A DNA stretch of 64,000 bases from JAJPKK01 sp963824905 (lineage in GTDB: Bacteria > Pseudomonadota > Alphaproteobacteria > Rhizobiales > Xanthobacteraceae), in the NCBI GenBank assembly GCA_963824905.1, contig CAWGRH010000007.1, positions 1 through 64,000 of the forward strand, written 5' to 3'. The number at the start of each line of letters is the position of its first letter. Position 1 is the first letter of the stretch. This document shows positions 43,210-51,693 of this stretch, piece after piece. The notes under the pieces are model-generated. The model had not been told where the DNA came from. It did not search any database and saw only the letters and a program-made list of their open reading frames with translations. The translations under genes and the position numbers were made by a program.

Positions 43210-43996
43210 CGGGGTGCTTCATGCCGACGATATGGTAGCCGGCATCCACGTGGTGGATTTCGCCGGTTACCCCGCGCGACAGGTCCGAGACGAGGTAGAC
43301 GGCGGTGTCGCCGACCTCATCCGCGGTGACGTTGCGCCGGAGCGGCGCATTGTGCTCGTTCCAATTGAGGATGTAGCGGAAATCGCCGATGCCGGAGGCC
43401 GCGAGCGTCTTGATCGGCCCGGCCGAAATGGCGTTGACGCGGATGTTCTTGACGCCGAGGTCGGCCGCGAGATAGCGCACCGACGCCTCCAGCGCCGCCT
43501 TGGCGACGCCCATCACATTATAATGGGGCATCCACTTCTGCGAGCCGTAATAGGTGAGCGTCAGCATCGCCCCGCCATTGGCCATCAGCTTCTCCGCGCG
43601 CTGGGCGATCGCGGTGAGCGAATAGCAGCTGATGCGCAAGGTGTTGGTGAAGTTGTCCTCGGTGGTGTCGATGTAACGGCCATCGAGCTGGGCGCGGTCG
43701 GAAAAAGCGATGGCATGGACGACGAAATCGATCGTCGGCCAGTGAGCCGCCGTCTGCGCGAACACCGCATCGATCGAAGCGGAATCGGTGACGTCGCAGT
43801 GGCCGACCACGAGGCCGTCGACCTCCTTGGCGAGCGGCTCCACCCGCTTCTTGAGCGCATCGCCCTGATAGGTGAAGGCGAGTTCCGCGCCCTGAGCGCG
43901 CGCCGACCTGGCAATGCCCCACGCGATCGATCGATTGTTGGCGACGCCCAAGATCAGGCCGCGCTTCCCCCGCAACAGCCCCGCGGATTCCGGCAT
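43178..43996 (-). CDS. fabI: Enoyl-[acyl-carrier-protein] reductase (272 aa)
   Basis: NADH-dependent reductase of the last step of each fatty-acid elongation round. FabI-type SDR marks: RGLILGVANNRSIAWGIARS for NAD binding, and Tyr-x6-Lys in PHYNVMGVAKAALEASVRYL; a second Tyr precedes in LTYYGSQKW. A Ser-rich substrate loop follows with NAISAGPIKTLAASGIGDFR. The length is standard, with the ATG at 43996. It heads an operon with the histidine phosphatase. Confidence 0.93.
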   Translation of the reverse strand: MPESAGLLRGKRGLILGVANNRSIAWGIARSARAQGAELAFTYQGDALKKRVEPLAKEVDGLVVGHCDVTDSASIDAVFAQTAAHWPTIDFVVHAIAFSDRAQLDGRYIDTTEDNFTNTLRISCYSLTAIAQRAEKLMANGGAMLTLTYYGSQKWMPHYNVMGVAKAALEASVRYLAADLGVKNIRVNAISAGPIKTLAASGIGDFRYILNWNEHNAPLRRNVTADEVGDTAVYLVSDLSRGVTGEIHHVDAGYHIVGMKHPDAPDLTVGRD

Positions 43997-44361
43997 ATCG
44001 TCCTCAATTCAGCCGGCCACTGACCGGACGCCTGCTATGGCATAGGCCAGCGGGGCCTTGCAACCCGAGGCAGCGGGGCGATTCTGGCTCCCCGACTCGG
44101 GTATCGCCGACTTTGTTGGACACAACCGGAGCGGCAGCAACTCCCTCTCCCCGCGCGCGGGGACAGCGTTTCGCGAGTCTGAGCGCTCGAGATTTTCCAC
44201 TGAAGCTCAGACTCGCGGCGCGGCCCCCTCACCCGGATCGCTATCGCGATCCGACCTCTCGCCGCACGCAGGGAGAGGTGAAGCCCCACCCTGTTCTCCC
44301 CGAAGCAAGGGAGGGATGGAGACCGCTTCGGCGTCGGATGAGCAATCCGCAGCTCTGCTGA
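43997..44361. other. Gap with nested inverted repeats
   Basis: About 365 bp without a coding frame between fabI and the dnaJ-like gene. It is filled by a set of nested inverted repeats (44149-44279), described separately, plus the fabI upstream region. Confidence 0.5.
44149..44279. repeat. Nested hairpins, REP-like element
   Basis: Four inverted structures in 130 bases: CCCCGCGCGCGGGG (44149-44162); a 13-base perfect pair beginning CGCGAGTCTGAGC (44172-44184 with 44205-44217, 20-base loop); GGATCG (44235-44240) with CGATCC (44247-44252); and ACCTCTC (44254-44260) with GAGAGGT (44273-44279). CTCTCCCC/GGGGAGAG-type palindromes recur at 55697. It may be a transcription terminator and a REP-type mobile repeat. 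Confidence 0.5.
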
Positions 44362-45312
44362 TTACTTTGTTCGGCGCGGGTCGTAGGGCTTGTGATCCCG
44401 CCACGCCTTCATCAGCTCGTCCAGATCGCCGTCGCCCTTTTCCGGGAGCGCGATGTTGACGGTGATCAGGAGGTCACCGGCCTTGCCGTCGACCGTCATG
44501 CCCTTGCCCTTGAGGCGGAACGTGCGGCCGCCGCTGGTGCCGGGCGGGATCGCGAGCTCGACCGCGCCGCCAAGTGTCGGCACCCGCACCTTGCCGCCGA
44601 GCACCGCCTCATAGAGCGCGATCGGCACGGCGGTGCGCAGATCCGTGCCGGCGCGCTCGAACACGGCGTGCGGCGCGATCTTGACGATGATCAGGACGTC
44701 GCCGGCCCCGCCGGGGCCGGGAATGCCTTTGCCCTTGAGCCTGATCTGCTTGCCGTCGGCGAGGCCTGCCGGGATTTTGACGTCGACCTCCTTGCCGGTC
44801 GGCAGGCGGACCCGGCGCGTACCGCCGGCCGCCGCCTCCTCGAGCGAGATGGTGACGGAGATCGTCACGTCGTGGCCCGCCGGCTCCACATCGTCGGATT
44901 CGAAGCCGCCCGGAGACGTCCGCGTGCGGCCGGCGCCGAAGCCGCCGAACATCTGGCTGATGATGTCCTCGAAGTGGCCGCCGCCGACGCCGCCGCGTCC
45001 CTGGAAGCCCTCCGGCCCGAAGGAGTATGTCTCGTAATGGGCGCCCTGCCCTGCTCCGCCGCGGGAGCCGCCGAAGCCCTGAAAACGCGGCTTGCCCTCG
45101 GCATCGATCTCGCCGGCGTCATAGGCCCGGCGCTTCTTCTCCTCGCCGATAATTTCGTAGGCCGAGTTGAGCTCGGCAAAGCGCTGGGCGGTCTTGGGAT
45201 CGTTCTTGTTGGCATCAGGATGCAGCTTCTTGGCGAGGCGCCGGTAGGCACTCTTGATCGCCGCCGCATCCGCATTCTTCCCAACCCCCAGCACTACATA
45301 GGGGTCGCGCAT
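44362..45312 (-). CDS. DnaJ-class chaperone, CbpA-type (316 aa)
   Basis: The N-terminal J domain begins MRDPYVVLGVGKNADAAAIK and carries the His-Pro-Asp triad in AKKLHPDANKND. A Gly/Phe-rich linker follows (residues ~80-130), then two beta-barrel substrate domains (VTISVTISLEEAAAGGTRRV; VDVKIPAGLADGKQIRLKGK). There is no Cys-rich zinc finger, so it is CbpA-like rather than a full DnaJ. It would stimulate DnaK. The frame is open to 45501, but the J domain starts at 45312. Divergent from pdxH. Confidence 0.88.
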   Translation of the reverse strand: MRDPYVVLGVGKNADAAAIKSAYRRLAKKLHPDANKNDPKTAQRFAELNSAYEIIGEEKKRRAYDAGEIDAEGKPRFQGFGGSRGGAGQGAHYETYSFGPEGFQGRGGVGGGHFEDIISQMFGGFGAGRTRTSPGGFESDDVEPAGHDVTISVTISLEEAAAGGTRRVRLPTGKEVDVKIPAGLADGKQIRLKGKGIPGPGGAGDVLIIVKIAPHAVFERAGTDLRTAVPIALYEAVLGGKVRVPTLGGAVELAIPPGTSGGRTFRLKGKGMTVDGKAGDLLITVNIALPEKGDGDLDELMKAWRDHKPYDPRRTK

Positions 45313-45509
45313 CGTTGAAACTCCGGTCTTTTCGCCGGTTCCAACCCCGGCCACTCCAGCCCCAATGTGGGGGCACGGGGGAGGATTCGCAACGCGGAAC
45401 AAGACAACCTCCTCGACGGCCGCGCGGCCATAGGCGCGGTCCGCCGCTTTGCCTATATAAGCGGCTGACAAAAGCCGCGACACGCCGCCCGTCGCGGGCA
45501 AGGGAAGCC

Positions 45510-46148
45510 ATGTCCGACTTTGCGCCGACCGACCAGCGTCCGTTGCCCGCGGGCGACTTCACCGAGGCCGACGAGCCGCTCGCCCTGTTCGCGGCCTGGT
45601 TCGAGGAGGCTCGCAAGAGCGAGCCCTCCGATCCGGAGGCGATGGCGCTCGCCACCGTCGATGCCGACGGGCTCCCCAATGTGCGCATGGTCCTGCTCAA
45701 GGGCTTCGACCCGCGCGGCTTCGCGTTCTACTCCAACGAAGAAAGCCAGAAGGGGCGCGAGCTCGCGGGCCAGGCCAAGGCCGGCCTTGCGTTCCACTGG
45801 AAGTCGTTGCGCCGGCAGGTGCGCCTGCGCGGCACCGTGGAGCCGGTGGACGAGGCGGAAGCCGATGCCTATTTCGCGAGCCGGCCGCGCTCCTCCCAGA
45901 TCGGCGCCTGGGCGAGCAAGCAGTCCCGGCCATTGGAAAGCCGGCTCGCTTTCGAGAAAGCAATCGCGAAGCAGACCGCCAGGTTTGCGGTCAGCACGGT
46001 GCCGCGCCCGCCGTTCTGGGTCGGGTACCGCATCGTGCCGGAGGTGATGGAATTCTGGCACGACCGTCCCTACCGGCTGCACGACCGGATCGAATTCCGG
46101 CGCACCGGCCCCGGCACCCCGTGGGTGAAGCAGCGCCTTTATCCCTGA
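45510..46148 (+). CDS. pdxH: Pyridoxamine/pyridoxine 5'-phosphate oxidase (212 aa)
   Basis: FMN enzyme making pyridoxal 5'-phosphate. Visible: FEEARKSEPSDPEAMALATV, RMVLLKGFDPRGFAFYSNEE (FMN site), and FWHDRPYRLHDRIEFRR at the end with the conserved Arg-x-His. The ATG at 45510 has GGGAAG upstream. Divergent from the dnaJ-like gene; the pair is widespread in Hyphomicrobiales. Confidence 0.93.
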   Translation: MSDFAPTDQRPLPAGDFTEADEPLALFAAWFEEARKSEPSDPEAMALATVDADGLPNVRMVLLKGFDPRGFAFYSNEESQKGRELAGQAKAGLAFHWKSLRRQVRLRGTVEPVDEAEADAYFASRPRSSQIGAWASKQSRPLESRLAFEKAIAKQTARFAVSTVPRPPFWVGYRIVPEVMEFWHDRPYRLHDRIEFRRTGPGTPWVKQRLYP

Positions 46149-46249
46149 TGCCGGTTTCCCGCTTTTCCCGCCCCGGCGCAGCCGCACGTATCCAAGCCGA
46201 CATGGAAACGCCTATATAGTCGCTTCAGGATCGATCGGATCGAAGCTCC

Positions 46250-47002
46250 ATGGCGACCACTCCCACCACCAACCAGCCGCGCCGCACGCTGCTCCTCACC
46301 GGGGCGAGCCGCGGCATCGGACATTTCACGGTCAAGCGTTTCTCGGCGGCCGGCTGGCGCGTCATCACCTGCTCACGCCATCCCTTCCCGGAGAACTGTC
46401 CGTGGGAGGCAGGCCCCGAGGACCACATCCAGGTCGACCTCGCCGACCCGAAGGACACCCTCGAGGCAATCAGCGAGATCAAGCGGCGCATCCACGGCGA
46501 GCTTCATGCGCTCGTCAACAATGCCGGAATTTCACCGAAGCTCGAAGGCGGCAAGCGGCTCGACACCATCAATACCGACTACGCCATCTGGCAGCAGGTG
46601 TTCCACGTCAACTTCTTCGCTCCGCTCATGCTCGCGCGCGGCCTCGTCGCCGAGCTCGAGGCGGCCAAGGGCTCGGTGGTGAACGTAACCTCGATCGCCG
46701 GCTCGCGGGTGCATCCGTTCGCCGGCTCCGCCTATTCGACCTCGAAAGCAGCGCTCGCGGCGCTGACCCGCGAGATGGCCGCCGACTTCGGCCCGCGCGG
46801 CATCCGCGTCAACGCCATCGCGCCGGGCGAGATCGACACGCCGATCCTGTCGCCGGGCACGGAGAAGATCATCGCGCAGATCCCTCTCGGCCGGCTTGGT
46901 ACACCCGACGAGGTCGCCAAGATCATCTACGTGCTCTGCACCGAGACCTCGTCCTACGTGAACGGCGCCGAAATCCACATCAACGGCGGCCAGCACGTTT
47001 AG
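46250..47002 (+). CDS. SDR-family oxidoreductase (250 aa)
   Basis: Rossmann-fold SDR: LLLTGASRGIGHFTVKRFSA near residues 15-34, HALVNNAGISPK, and the catalytic YSTSKAALAALTREM with Tyr and Lys. Substrate unknown; sugar or 3-oxoacyl reductases are both possible. It starts 101 bp after pdxH and could share its transcript. Confidence 0.82.
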   Translation: MATTPTTNQPRRTLLLTGASRGIGHFTVKRFSAAGWRVITCSRHPFPENCPWEAGPEDHIQVDLADPKDTLEAISEIKRRIHGELHALVNNAGISPKLEGGKRLDTINTDYAIWQQVFHVNFFAPLMLARGLVAELEAAKGSVVNVTSIAGSRVHPFAGSAYSTSKAALAALTREMAADFGPRGIRVNAIAPGEIDTPILSPGTEKIIAQIPLGRLGTPDEVAKIIYVLCTETSSYVNGAEIHINGGQHV

Positions 47003-47056
47003 GGCGGCCTGCGACCTCCACGACGCCGCGCTGGTTGATACCCCTGCTCTGTCATC

Positions 47057-47133
47057 GCCGGGCTTGTCCCGGCGACCCCGCTCAGCAAGGCACGGCCGTG
47101 CCACACGATCGGGGTGGCCGGGACAAGCCCGGC
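47057..47133. repeat. Inverted repeat pair
   Basis: GCCGGGCTTGTCCCGGC (47057-47073) and its exact reverse complement GCCGGGACAAGCCCGGC (47117-47133) bracket 43 bases, inside the gap between the SDR gene and the convergent solute-binding gene. This motif family is dispersed through bradyrhizobial genomes; here it can also fold as a terminator between converging genes. Confidence 0.65.
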
Positions 47134-47157
47134 CATGCCTCTCAGCTGTGACTCGCA

Positions 47158-47916
47158 TCAAGTGCGCCAGGCCGGCTGCATCCCCTTCGCATGGATCGCG
47201 ACCGCGGCCTGTGGTGACGTGAGACAGTCAATAAGCCGGCGCGCCGCCGCCTCATCCGAGGTGGTCGCCACCACCGCCGCCGAGAACACCGTGACCTGCT
47301 GCAATTCGTGAGGCAACTCGCCGACGACGTCGAGATCGGCGATGCCGACGAGCTCCGGCATCTGCTGGATCGCGATCTCGGCATCGCCCCGCACCACGGC
47401 CTCGCCGACCATTACGACCCCGCCGGCGCCGCCGCCGATAAATCTGAGCTTGTCGCGCAGCGAAGCCGTAAGCGACATGCGCTCAAACAGTCCGACAAGA
47501 TAATTCGCACTCGGGCTGCCGGTGGCGGGGTCGGCGATCGCGATCGATTTCGCCGCGATGAGCGCGCGCTTGAACGCTTCGACGGTGCCGATATCGGGCC
47601 TGAGGGCGCCCGCGCGCACGGCAACGCCGATCGGTGAGCGCGCCAGCGCCGTCACCGTCCGCGGCAACACCTTACCGTTGCGCACAAGCTCGTCGATCAC
47701 GGCAGCCGTGGAGATCGCGACATCCGCGCTCTCGCCGGCCATCACGCGTGCTTTGACGCCGCCAGAATTGGTGAAGCTCGCCTCGACCTGCTTTTCGACG
47801 ATGCCTGCAAATGTCGTGTCGAGCGCAGCGACGACGCCGTGCATCGCGCCGGCACACAGGAGTTGCAGGGCGGAAGATGCAGGCTTCGGGCCAAGCGTCA
47901 AATTCGCATTTCCCAT
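47158..47916 (-). CDS. Solute-binding-like protein, molybdate-binding type (252 aa)
   Basis: Type 2 periplasmic-binding-protein fold with two lobes: a start like LQLLCAGAMHGVVAALDTTF, then FTNSGGVKARVMAGESADVA, DPATGSPSANYLVGLFERM and AEIAIQQMPELVGIADLDVV. It resembles ModA/oxyanion-binding proteins, but there is no usual Sec signal at the N-terminus, so it may be a cytoplasmic sensor rather than a transport receptor. The start is uncertain (GTG at 47925 or ATG at 47916). No permease or ATPase is nearby. Confidence 0.6.
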   Translation of the reverse strand: MGNANLTLGPKPASSALQLLCAGAMHGVVAALDTTFAGIVEKQVEASFTNSGGVKARVMAGESADVAISTAAVIDELVRNGKVLPRTVTALARSPIGVAVRAGALRPDIGTVEAFKRALIAAKSIAIADPATGSPSANYLVGLFERMSLTASLRDKLRFIGGGAGGVVMVGEAVVRGDAEIAIQQMPELVGIADLDVVGELPHELQQVTVFSAAVVATTSDEAAARRLIDCLTSPQAAVAIHAKGMQPAWRT

Positions 47917-48019
47917 GTCAGGCACCGCGTTGATATATTCGTTTGCGACGCTGCGCTACCGTTCGCGCCGGGCGAGGAACTAACGCAATGGTCCGGCCGC
48001 GGGGACACGGAGACACAAG

Positions 48020-48538
48020 ATGAGCTACACCCTCGAGGCACTTGCCGCCGACATCCACCGCGAGCTCACACGCGATCAATCCGCCGCGGCGAAACATGCG
48101 GTGTGCCGTCACGTGTCGCGGGCGCTGACCGATGCGGAGTTCGTCGCAGCCTACCTCAAGGACAAGCCGCCCGGATCCGATCCCCGCGAAATCCTCTACG
48201 AGGACCCGCAGCTCGGCTTCTGCATCTGCGGCCACGTCTATCCGAACAAGGCGATCGGTTCGCCGCACGATCACGGATCGAGCTGGGCGATCTACGGCCA
48301 GGCGAGCGGCATCACCGAGATGACCGAATGGACGATCGTCGAGAAAGGCGAAGGCGGGAAGCCGTCGCTGGTCGAGGCGGCGAAGACCTACGAGATGCAT
48401 CCCGGCGACGTCCAGTTCTACGACGTCGGCACGGTGCATTCGCCCAGGCGCGAAGCGCCGGTGAAGCTCATCCGCGTCGAGGGCAAGAACCTCGATCACG
48501 TCAAGCGCTCCAACATCAAGGCGAAGGCGCTGGTGTAG
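48020..48538 (+). CDS. Cysteine-dioxygenase-like cupin protein (172 aa)
   Basis: Cupin of the cysteine dioxygenase type: SPHDHGSSWAIYGQASGITE carries the two metal-binding His in a His-x-His pattern, and a third His lies in VGTVHSPRREAPVKLIRVEG. The length fits bacterial thiol dioxygenases and related proteins. It would oxidise a small thiol (cysteine or 3-mercaptopropionate) with iron and O2. A GGAG site precedes the ATG. Its 3' end overlaps the convergent four-rhodanese gene by 23 bp, which fits a sulfur-metabolism pair. Confidence 0.75.
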   Translation: MSYTLEALAADIHRELTRDQSAAAKHAVCRHVSRALTDAEFVAAYLKDKPPGSDPREILYEDPQLGFCICGHVYPNKAIGSPHDHGSSWAIYGQASGITEMTEWTIVEKGEGGKPSLVEAAKTYEMHPGDVQFYDVGTVHSPRREAPVKLIRVEGKNLDHVKRSNIKAKALV

Positions 48539-50126
48539 CGAGGCGAAATACGCCGCGCTCCTGGTCGTCGAGCCGGGCGATCAGGCCGGTTTCCCAAGCG
48601 AGATACTGCCGCGCCGCTTCGGCATTGCCGTCATGGCGGTCATGCGTGAAGAACAGGAAATCGATGCATTCGGCATCGGTCGGCCGGTCCGGTGAAGCGT
48701 CGACCGGCAGGCCGGCCGCGCACCACGCGGCGTATCCTCCGCCGAGCAGGCGAACGTCGCTCGACCCGGCCTCGGCGAGATCGAGCGCCGCGAGCGCGGC
48801 CACGGCCGGCTCGTCGGCAACGAGGATGATCGTCCGGACCGGCGGCGGCACCGCGCCGATCCTTGGCCTGATCGCCCAGACCGCACCTGCGATGTGCCCC
48901 TTGCGGTAGGCAATGCCCGGACGCAGGTCGAGGACAGTGACAGCGCCCGTGTGGAGCGCTGCCACGGTCTCCTCCACAGAGATCGAAGGCGGCATTCGCG
49001 GCTCGGTGCCCGTGGTGCTCCGGCGCCAATCGAGCGACGCCGCAGCAGCAGCGTCGGCAAGCCAATATGCCTCATGCCCGAGCTGGCGCAGCCAGCCGGC
49101 GATCACCGGCGCGCGCACCGCTTCGCGGTCGTAAAGCACGATGCGTGCGCCCCGCACGCCGACCCATTGGTCGGTCGCCTGGACGAGCTGGCCGCCCGGC
49201 GCGTGGACGAAGCCCGGAAGGCCGTCGGCGGCAAACTCCTCGGCGGTGCGGATGTCGAAAAGATAGGTCGTTCGCGTCGCATCGCCGCGCCATGCCCGGG
49301 CCGCGGACGGTCCGATGGAAGGCGCCCCGCACGCCATCGCGAAACGCTGCGCCCGCGACCGCTGCTCCGCACTCTCGGCACTCTCGGCACGGGCATCGCC
49401 ATAGCGCCGGTCGGCATTGCGCGCGAGCTCGAGCCCGGCGAGAAACCAGCCCTGCGTGCCGTTCTCCAACGCGCAGACGGGATTGGGGATACCGAAGTCG
49501 ATCAGCGTCTGCGCGCCGATGATCGAACGCGTGCGCCCGGCGCAGTTCACCACGATCCTGGTCGACGGATCGGGGGCAATGCCGCGGATGCGCAGCACGA
49601 GCTCGCCATTCGGACAGCAGATGCCGCCGGGGATGCTCATCTTGCGGTATTCGGCCCATGGCCTTCCGTCGACGATGACGAAATTGTCGCCCCGCTCCCG
49701 CATCACCTCGAGGTCCTGCGCGGAAATCCGCGGCGTGTGGCGCGCATGCTCGATGAGCTCGCCGAACACTTTGCTCGGTACGTTCACGCCGTCATAAAGC
49801 GTGTATCCCGCCGCTCTCCAAGCCGGCGCGCCGCCTTCGAGCACGGACACGTTCGTATAGCCGAGCGCCGCTGCGCGCGCCGCTGCCCGCGCGGCGACGC
49901 CGTCCCCGTCGTCGCACAGCACCAGCCGCACCGACCGGTTCGGCACCAGCCCGGAAAGCCCCAGCTCGAAGCGGCTGTAAGGCAGCGGCACGGCGAAGAA
50001 CAGGTGGCCAATCCCGTACTGGCCATGCTCGCGGACGTCGAGGAGCGCGATTTCGCGGTCGTCGGAGAGCCACGCCTTAAGCGTCGGCGCATCGACAGGC
50101 ATCGTTCTTGCTTTTCCTGCGGTCAT
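48516..50126 (-). CDS. Protein with four tandem rhodanese-like domains (536 aa)
   Basis: Four rhodanese folds of about 120 residues each. Domain one: IALLDVREHGQYGIGHLFFA with a Cys loop VLCDDGDGVAA. Domain two: FVIVDGRPWAEYRKMSIPGG with the active loop NCAGRTRSI. Domain three: TTYLFDIRTAEEFAADGLPG, where the loop reads LYDREAV without Cys. Domain four: VTVLDLRPGIAYRKGHIAGA, also without Cys (VADEPAV). So two domains could transfer sulfane sulfur and two are probably structural or regulatory. ATG starts at 50126 and 50102 are both possible. Convergent with the dioxygenase-like cupin. Confidence 0.8.
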   Translation of the reverse strand: MTAGKARTMPVDAPTLKAWLSDDREIALLDVREHGQYGIGHLFFAVPLPYSRFELGLSGLVPNRSVRLVLCDDGDGVAARAAARAAALGYTNVSVLEGGAPAWRAAGYTLYDGVNVPSKVFGELIEHARHTPRISAQDLEVMRERGDNFVIVDGRPWAEYRKMSIPGGICCPNGELVLRIRGIAPDPSTRIVVNCAGRTRSIIGAQTLIDFGIPNPVCALENGTQGWFLAGLELARNADRRYGDARAESAESAEQRSRAQRFAMACGAPSIGPSAARAWRGDATRTTYLFDIRTAEEFAADGLPGFVHAPGGQLVQATDQWVGVRGARIVLYDREAVRAPVIAGWLRQLGHEAYWLADAAAAASLDWRRSTTGTEPRMPPSISVEETVAALHTGAVTVLDLRPGIAYRKGHIAGAVWAIRPRIGAVPPPVRTIILVADEPAVAALAALDLAEAGSSDVRLLGGGYAAWCAAGLPVDASPDRPTDAECIDFLFFTHDRHDGNAEAARQYLAWETGLIARLDDQERGVFRLATPAPSP

Positions 50127-50281
50127 TGTGCGGCGGTCATCGTAAGGTCCCCCGTCGGTTCATCTGTCGCCAGCATTGGGCCGATGCGGCCTTTGGCCCG
50201 CGTGGGTTGCAGCCCTCGCGCATTGCTGGCGCAAGCCCCGATGGGCTAGCTTGGTACCAGCGCTTGATTGTGGAGAGAAGC

Positions 50282-51664
50282 ATGGCTTACGCAAGATTTG
50301 GGCTCGCCCTGGGTGCCGCACTCGGCGCTGCAACTGCATTCGCCACCACGGCTGCGCTGGCGCAGGCGCCCGCCCCTGCCCCGCCGGCTCCGCAATATCC
50401 GCCGACCGCGACCATCACCACGCCGGGCTACCCCGCGCTCGGGCCGGCGGATTCGAAGTTGCGCGTCGCCGCGCAGCCGAACGGCAAGAAAGTGCATCTC
50501 TTGCCGGCAACCCTGGAGACCACTCAGTGGGGCTGGTTCGACAACGCACAGCCTCCTGTGCTCCGCGTGCAATCCGGCGACACCATCGTCATGGAGACGA
50601 TGATGCACAGCCACAACCAGGTGGTGCCGGGCACGACCATCGAGCAGATCAAGAAGCTGCGCACCGACTTCCCCGGCCGCGGCCCGCACACGCTCACGGG
50701 CCCGATCTACATCGAAGGGGCCGAGCCCGGCGACGTCCTCAAGGTGACGCTCAACAAGATCGTACCGCGCGCCTATGCGACGAATTTCAACGTCCCTGGC
50801 ATGTTCGGCGAGTTTCCCAACGTCTACCAAGACGGCCAGGTCAAATACCTCTATCTCGACCTCGATACGATGACGACGGAGTTCCTGCCCGGCGTCGTCC
50901 TGCCGATCCGGCCGTTCCCCGGAACGCTCGCGGTCGCCCGCAAGGACCCAGGCCGCTATTCGAGCGTGCCGCCCGGCGAGTATGCCGGGAACATGGACAT
51001 CCGTGATTTTGTTGCAGGAACGAGCCTCTATGTGCCCGTGTGGGTGCCTGGTGCGCTGTTGTGGACCGGCGATTCTCATGCCGGCCAAGGCAACGGCGAG
51101 ATCAACCTCACCGCGATCGAGACGGCCTACAAGGAGTTCAATATCACCGTTGAGGTGCTCAAAGGTCGTCCGCTCGATTTCCCGCGCATCGAGACCGCGA
51201 AGTCCTGGGTCACCATGGGCATGGACCAGGACCTCAACAAGGCGTGGGCGCAGGCCAAGGAACAGACGATCAAATTCCTTTCCGAGCAACGCGGCATCCC
51301 CGCTGCCCAGGCCGAAACCCTGATGCCGACCGTCTCGGATTGCCGCGTCTCCCAGGTCGTGAACGTCAAGAAGGGCATCCATTGCCTGAGCCCGAAGAGC
51401 ACCGGCGACAAGGAGGATCTCGACCGCCCGACCGCGGAGACGGCGAGCTATTACGTCTCCCATGTGCGCGACGCCGATCTCAACAAGGCGATGGATCAGG
51501 CCTCGATGGGCATGATCAAGCTTCTCGAGACCGAGAAGAAGATCGCGCGGCTCGACGCCTATGGCCTCGCCAGCGTCGCCATGGACTGCCGCGTCGGCGC
51601 GATTTCCGACACCGAGAAGAACGTCCATTGCCTGCTGCCGAAGAGTATCTTCGTCGCACGTTGA
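50282..51664 (+). CDS. Exported acetamidase/formamidase-family protein with duplicated tail (460 aa)
   Basis: A signal peptide (FGLALGAALGAATAFATTAA, then ALA) is followed by a Pro-rich spacer. The FmdA/AmdA fold is visible: LRVQSGDTIVMETMMHSHNQ, PIYIEGAEPGDVLKVTLN, and WTGDSHAGQGNGEINLTAIE. Residues ~315-378 and ~392-458 are two copies of one C-terminal unit, each with ADLNKA or QDLNKA at the start, a DCRV in the middle and an HCL-x-PKS end. The enzyme would hydrolyse formamide-like amides in the periplasm. A GGAG site precedes the ATG. Confidence 0.82.
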   Translation: MAYARFGLALGAALGAATAFATTAALAQAPAPAPPAPQYPPTATITTPGYPALGPADSKLRVAAQPNGKKVHLLPATLETTQWGWFDNAQPPVLRVQSGDTIVMETMMHSHNQVVPGTTIEQIKKLRTDFPGRGPHTLTGPIYIEGAEPGDVLKVTLNKIVPRAYATNFNVPGMFGEFPNVYQDGQVKYLYLDLDTMTTEFLPGVVLPIRPFPGTLAVARKDPGRYSSVPPGEYAGNMDIRDFVAGTSLYVPVWVPGALLWTGDSHAGQGNGEINLTAIETAYKEFNITVEVLKGRPLDFPRIETAKSWVTMGMDQDLNKAWAQAKEQTIKFLSEQRGIPAAQAETLMPTVSDCRVSQVVNVKKGIHCLSPKSTGDKEDLDRPTAETASYYVSHVRDADLNKAMDQASMGMIKLLETEKKIARLDAYGLASVAMDCRVGAISDTEKNVHCLLPKSIFVAR

Positions 51665-51693
51665 GCGCGCGCGAACCTACTCAACGATCACTC

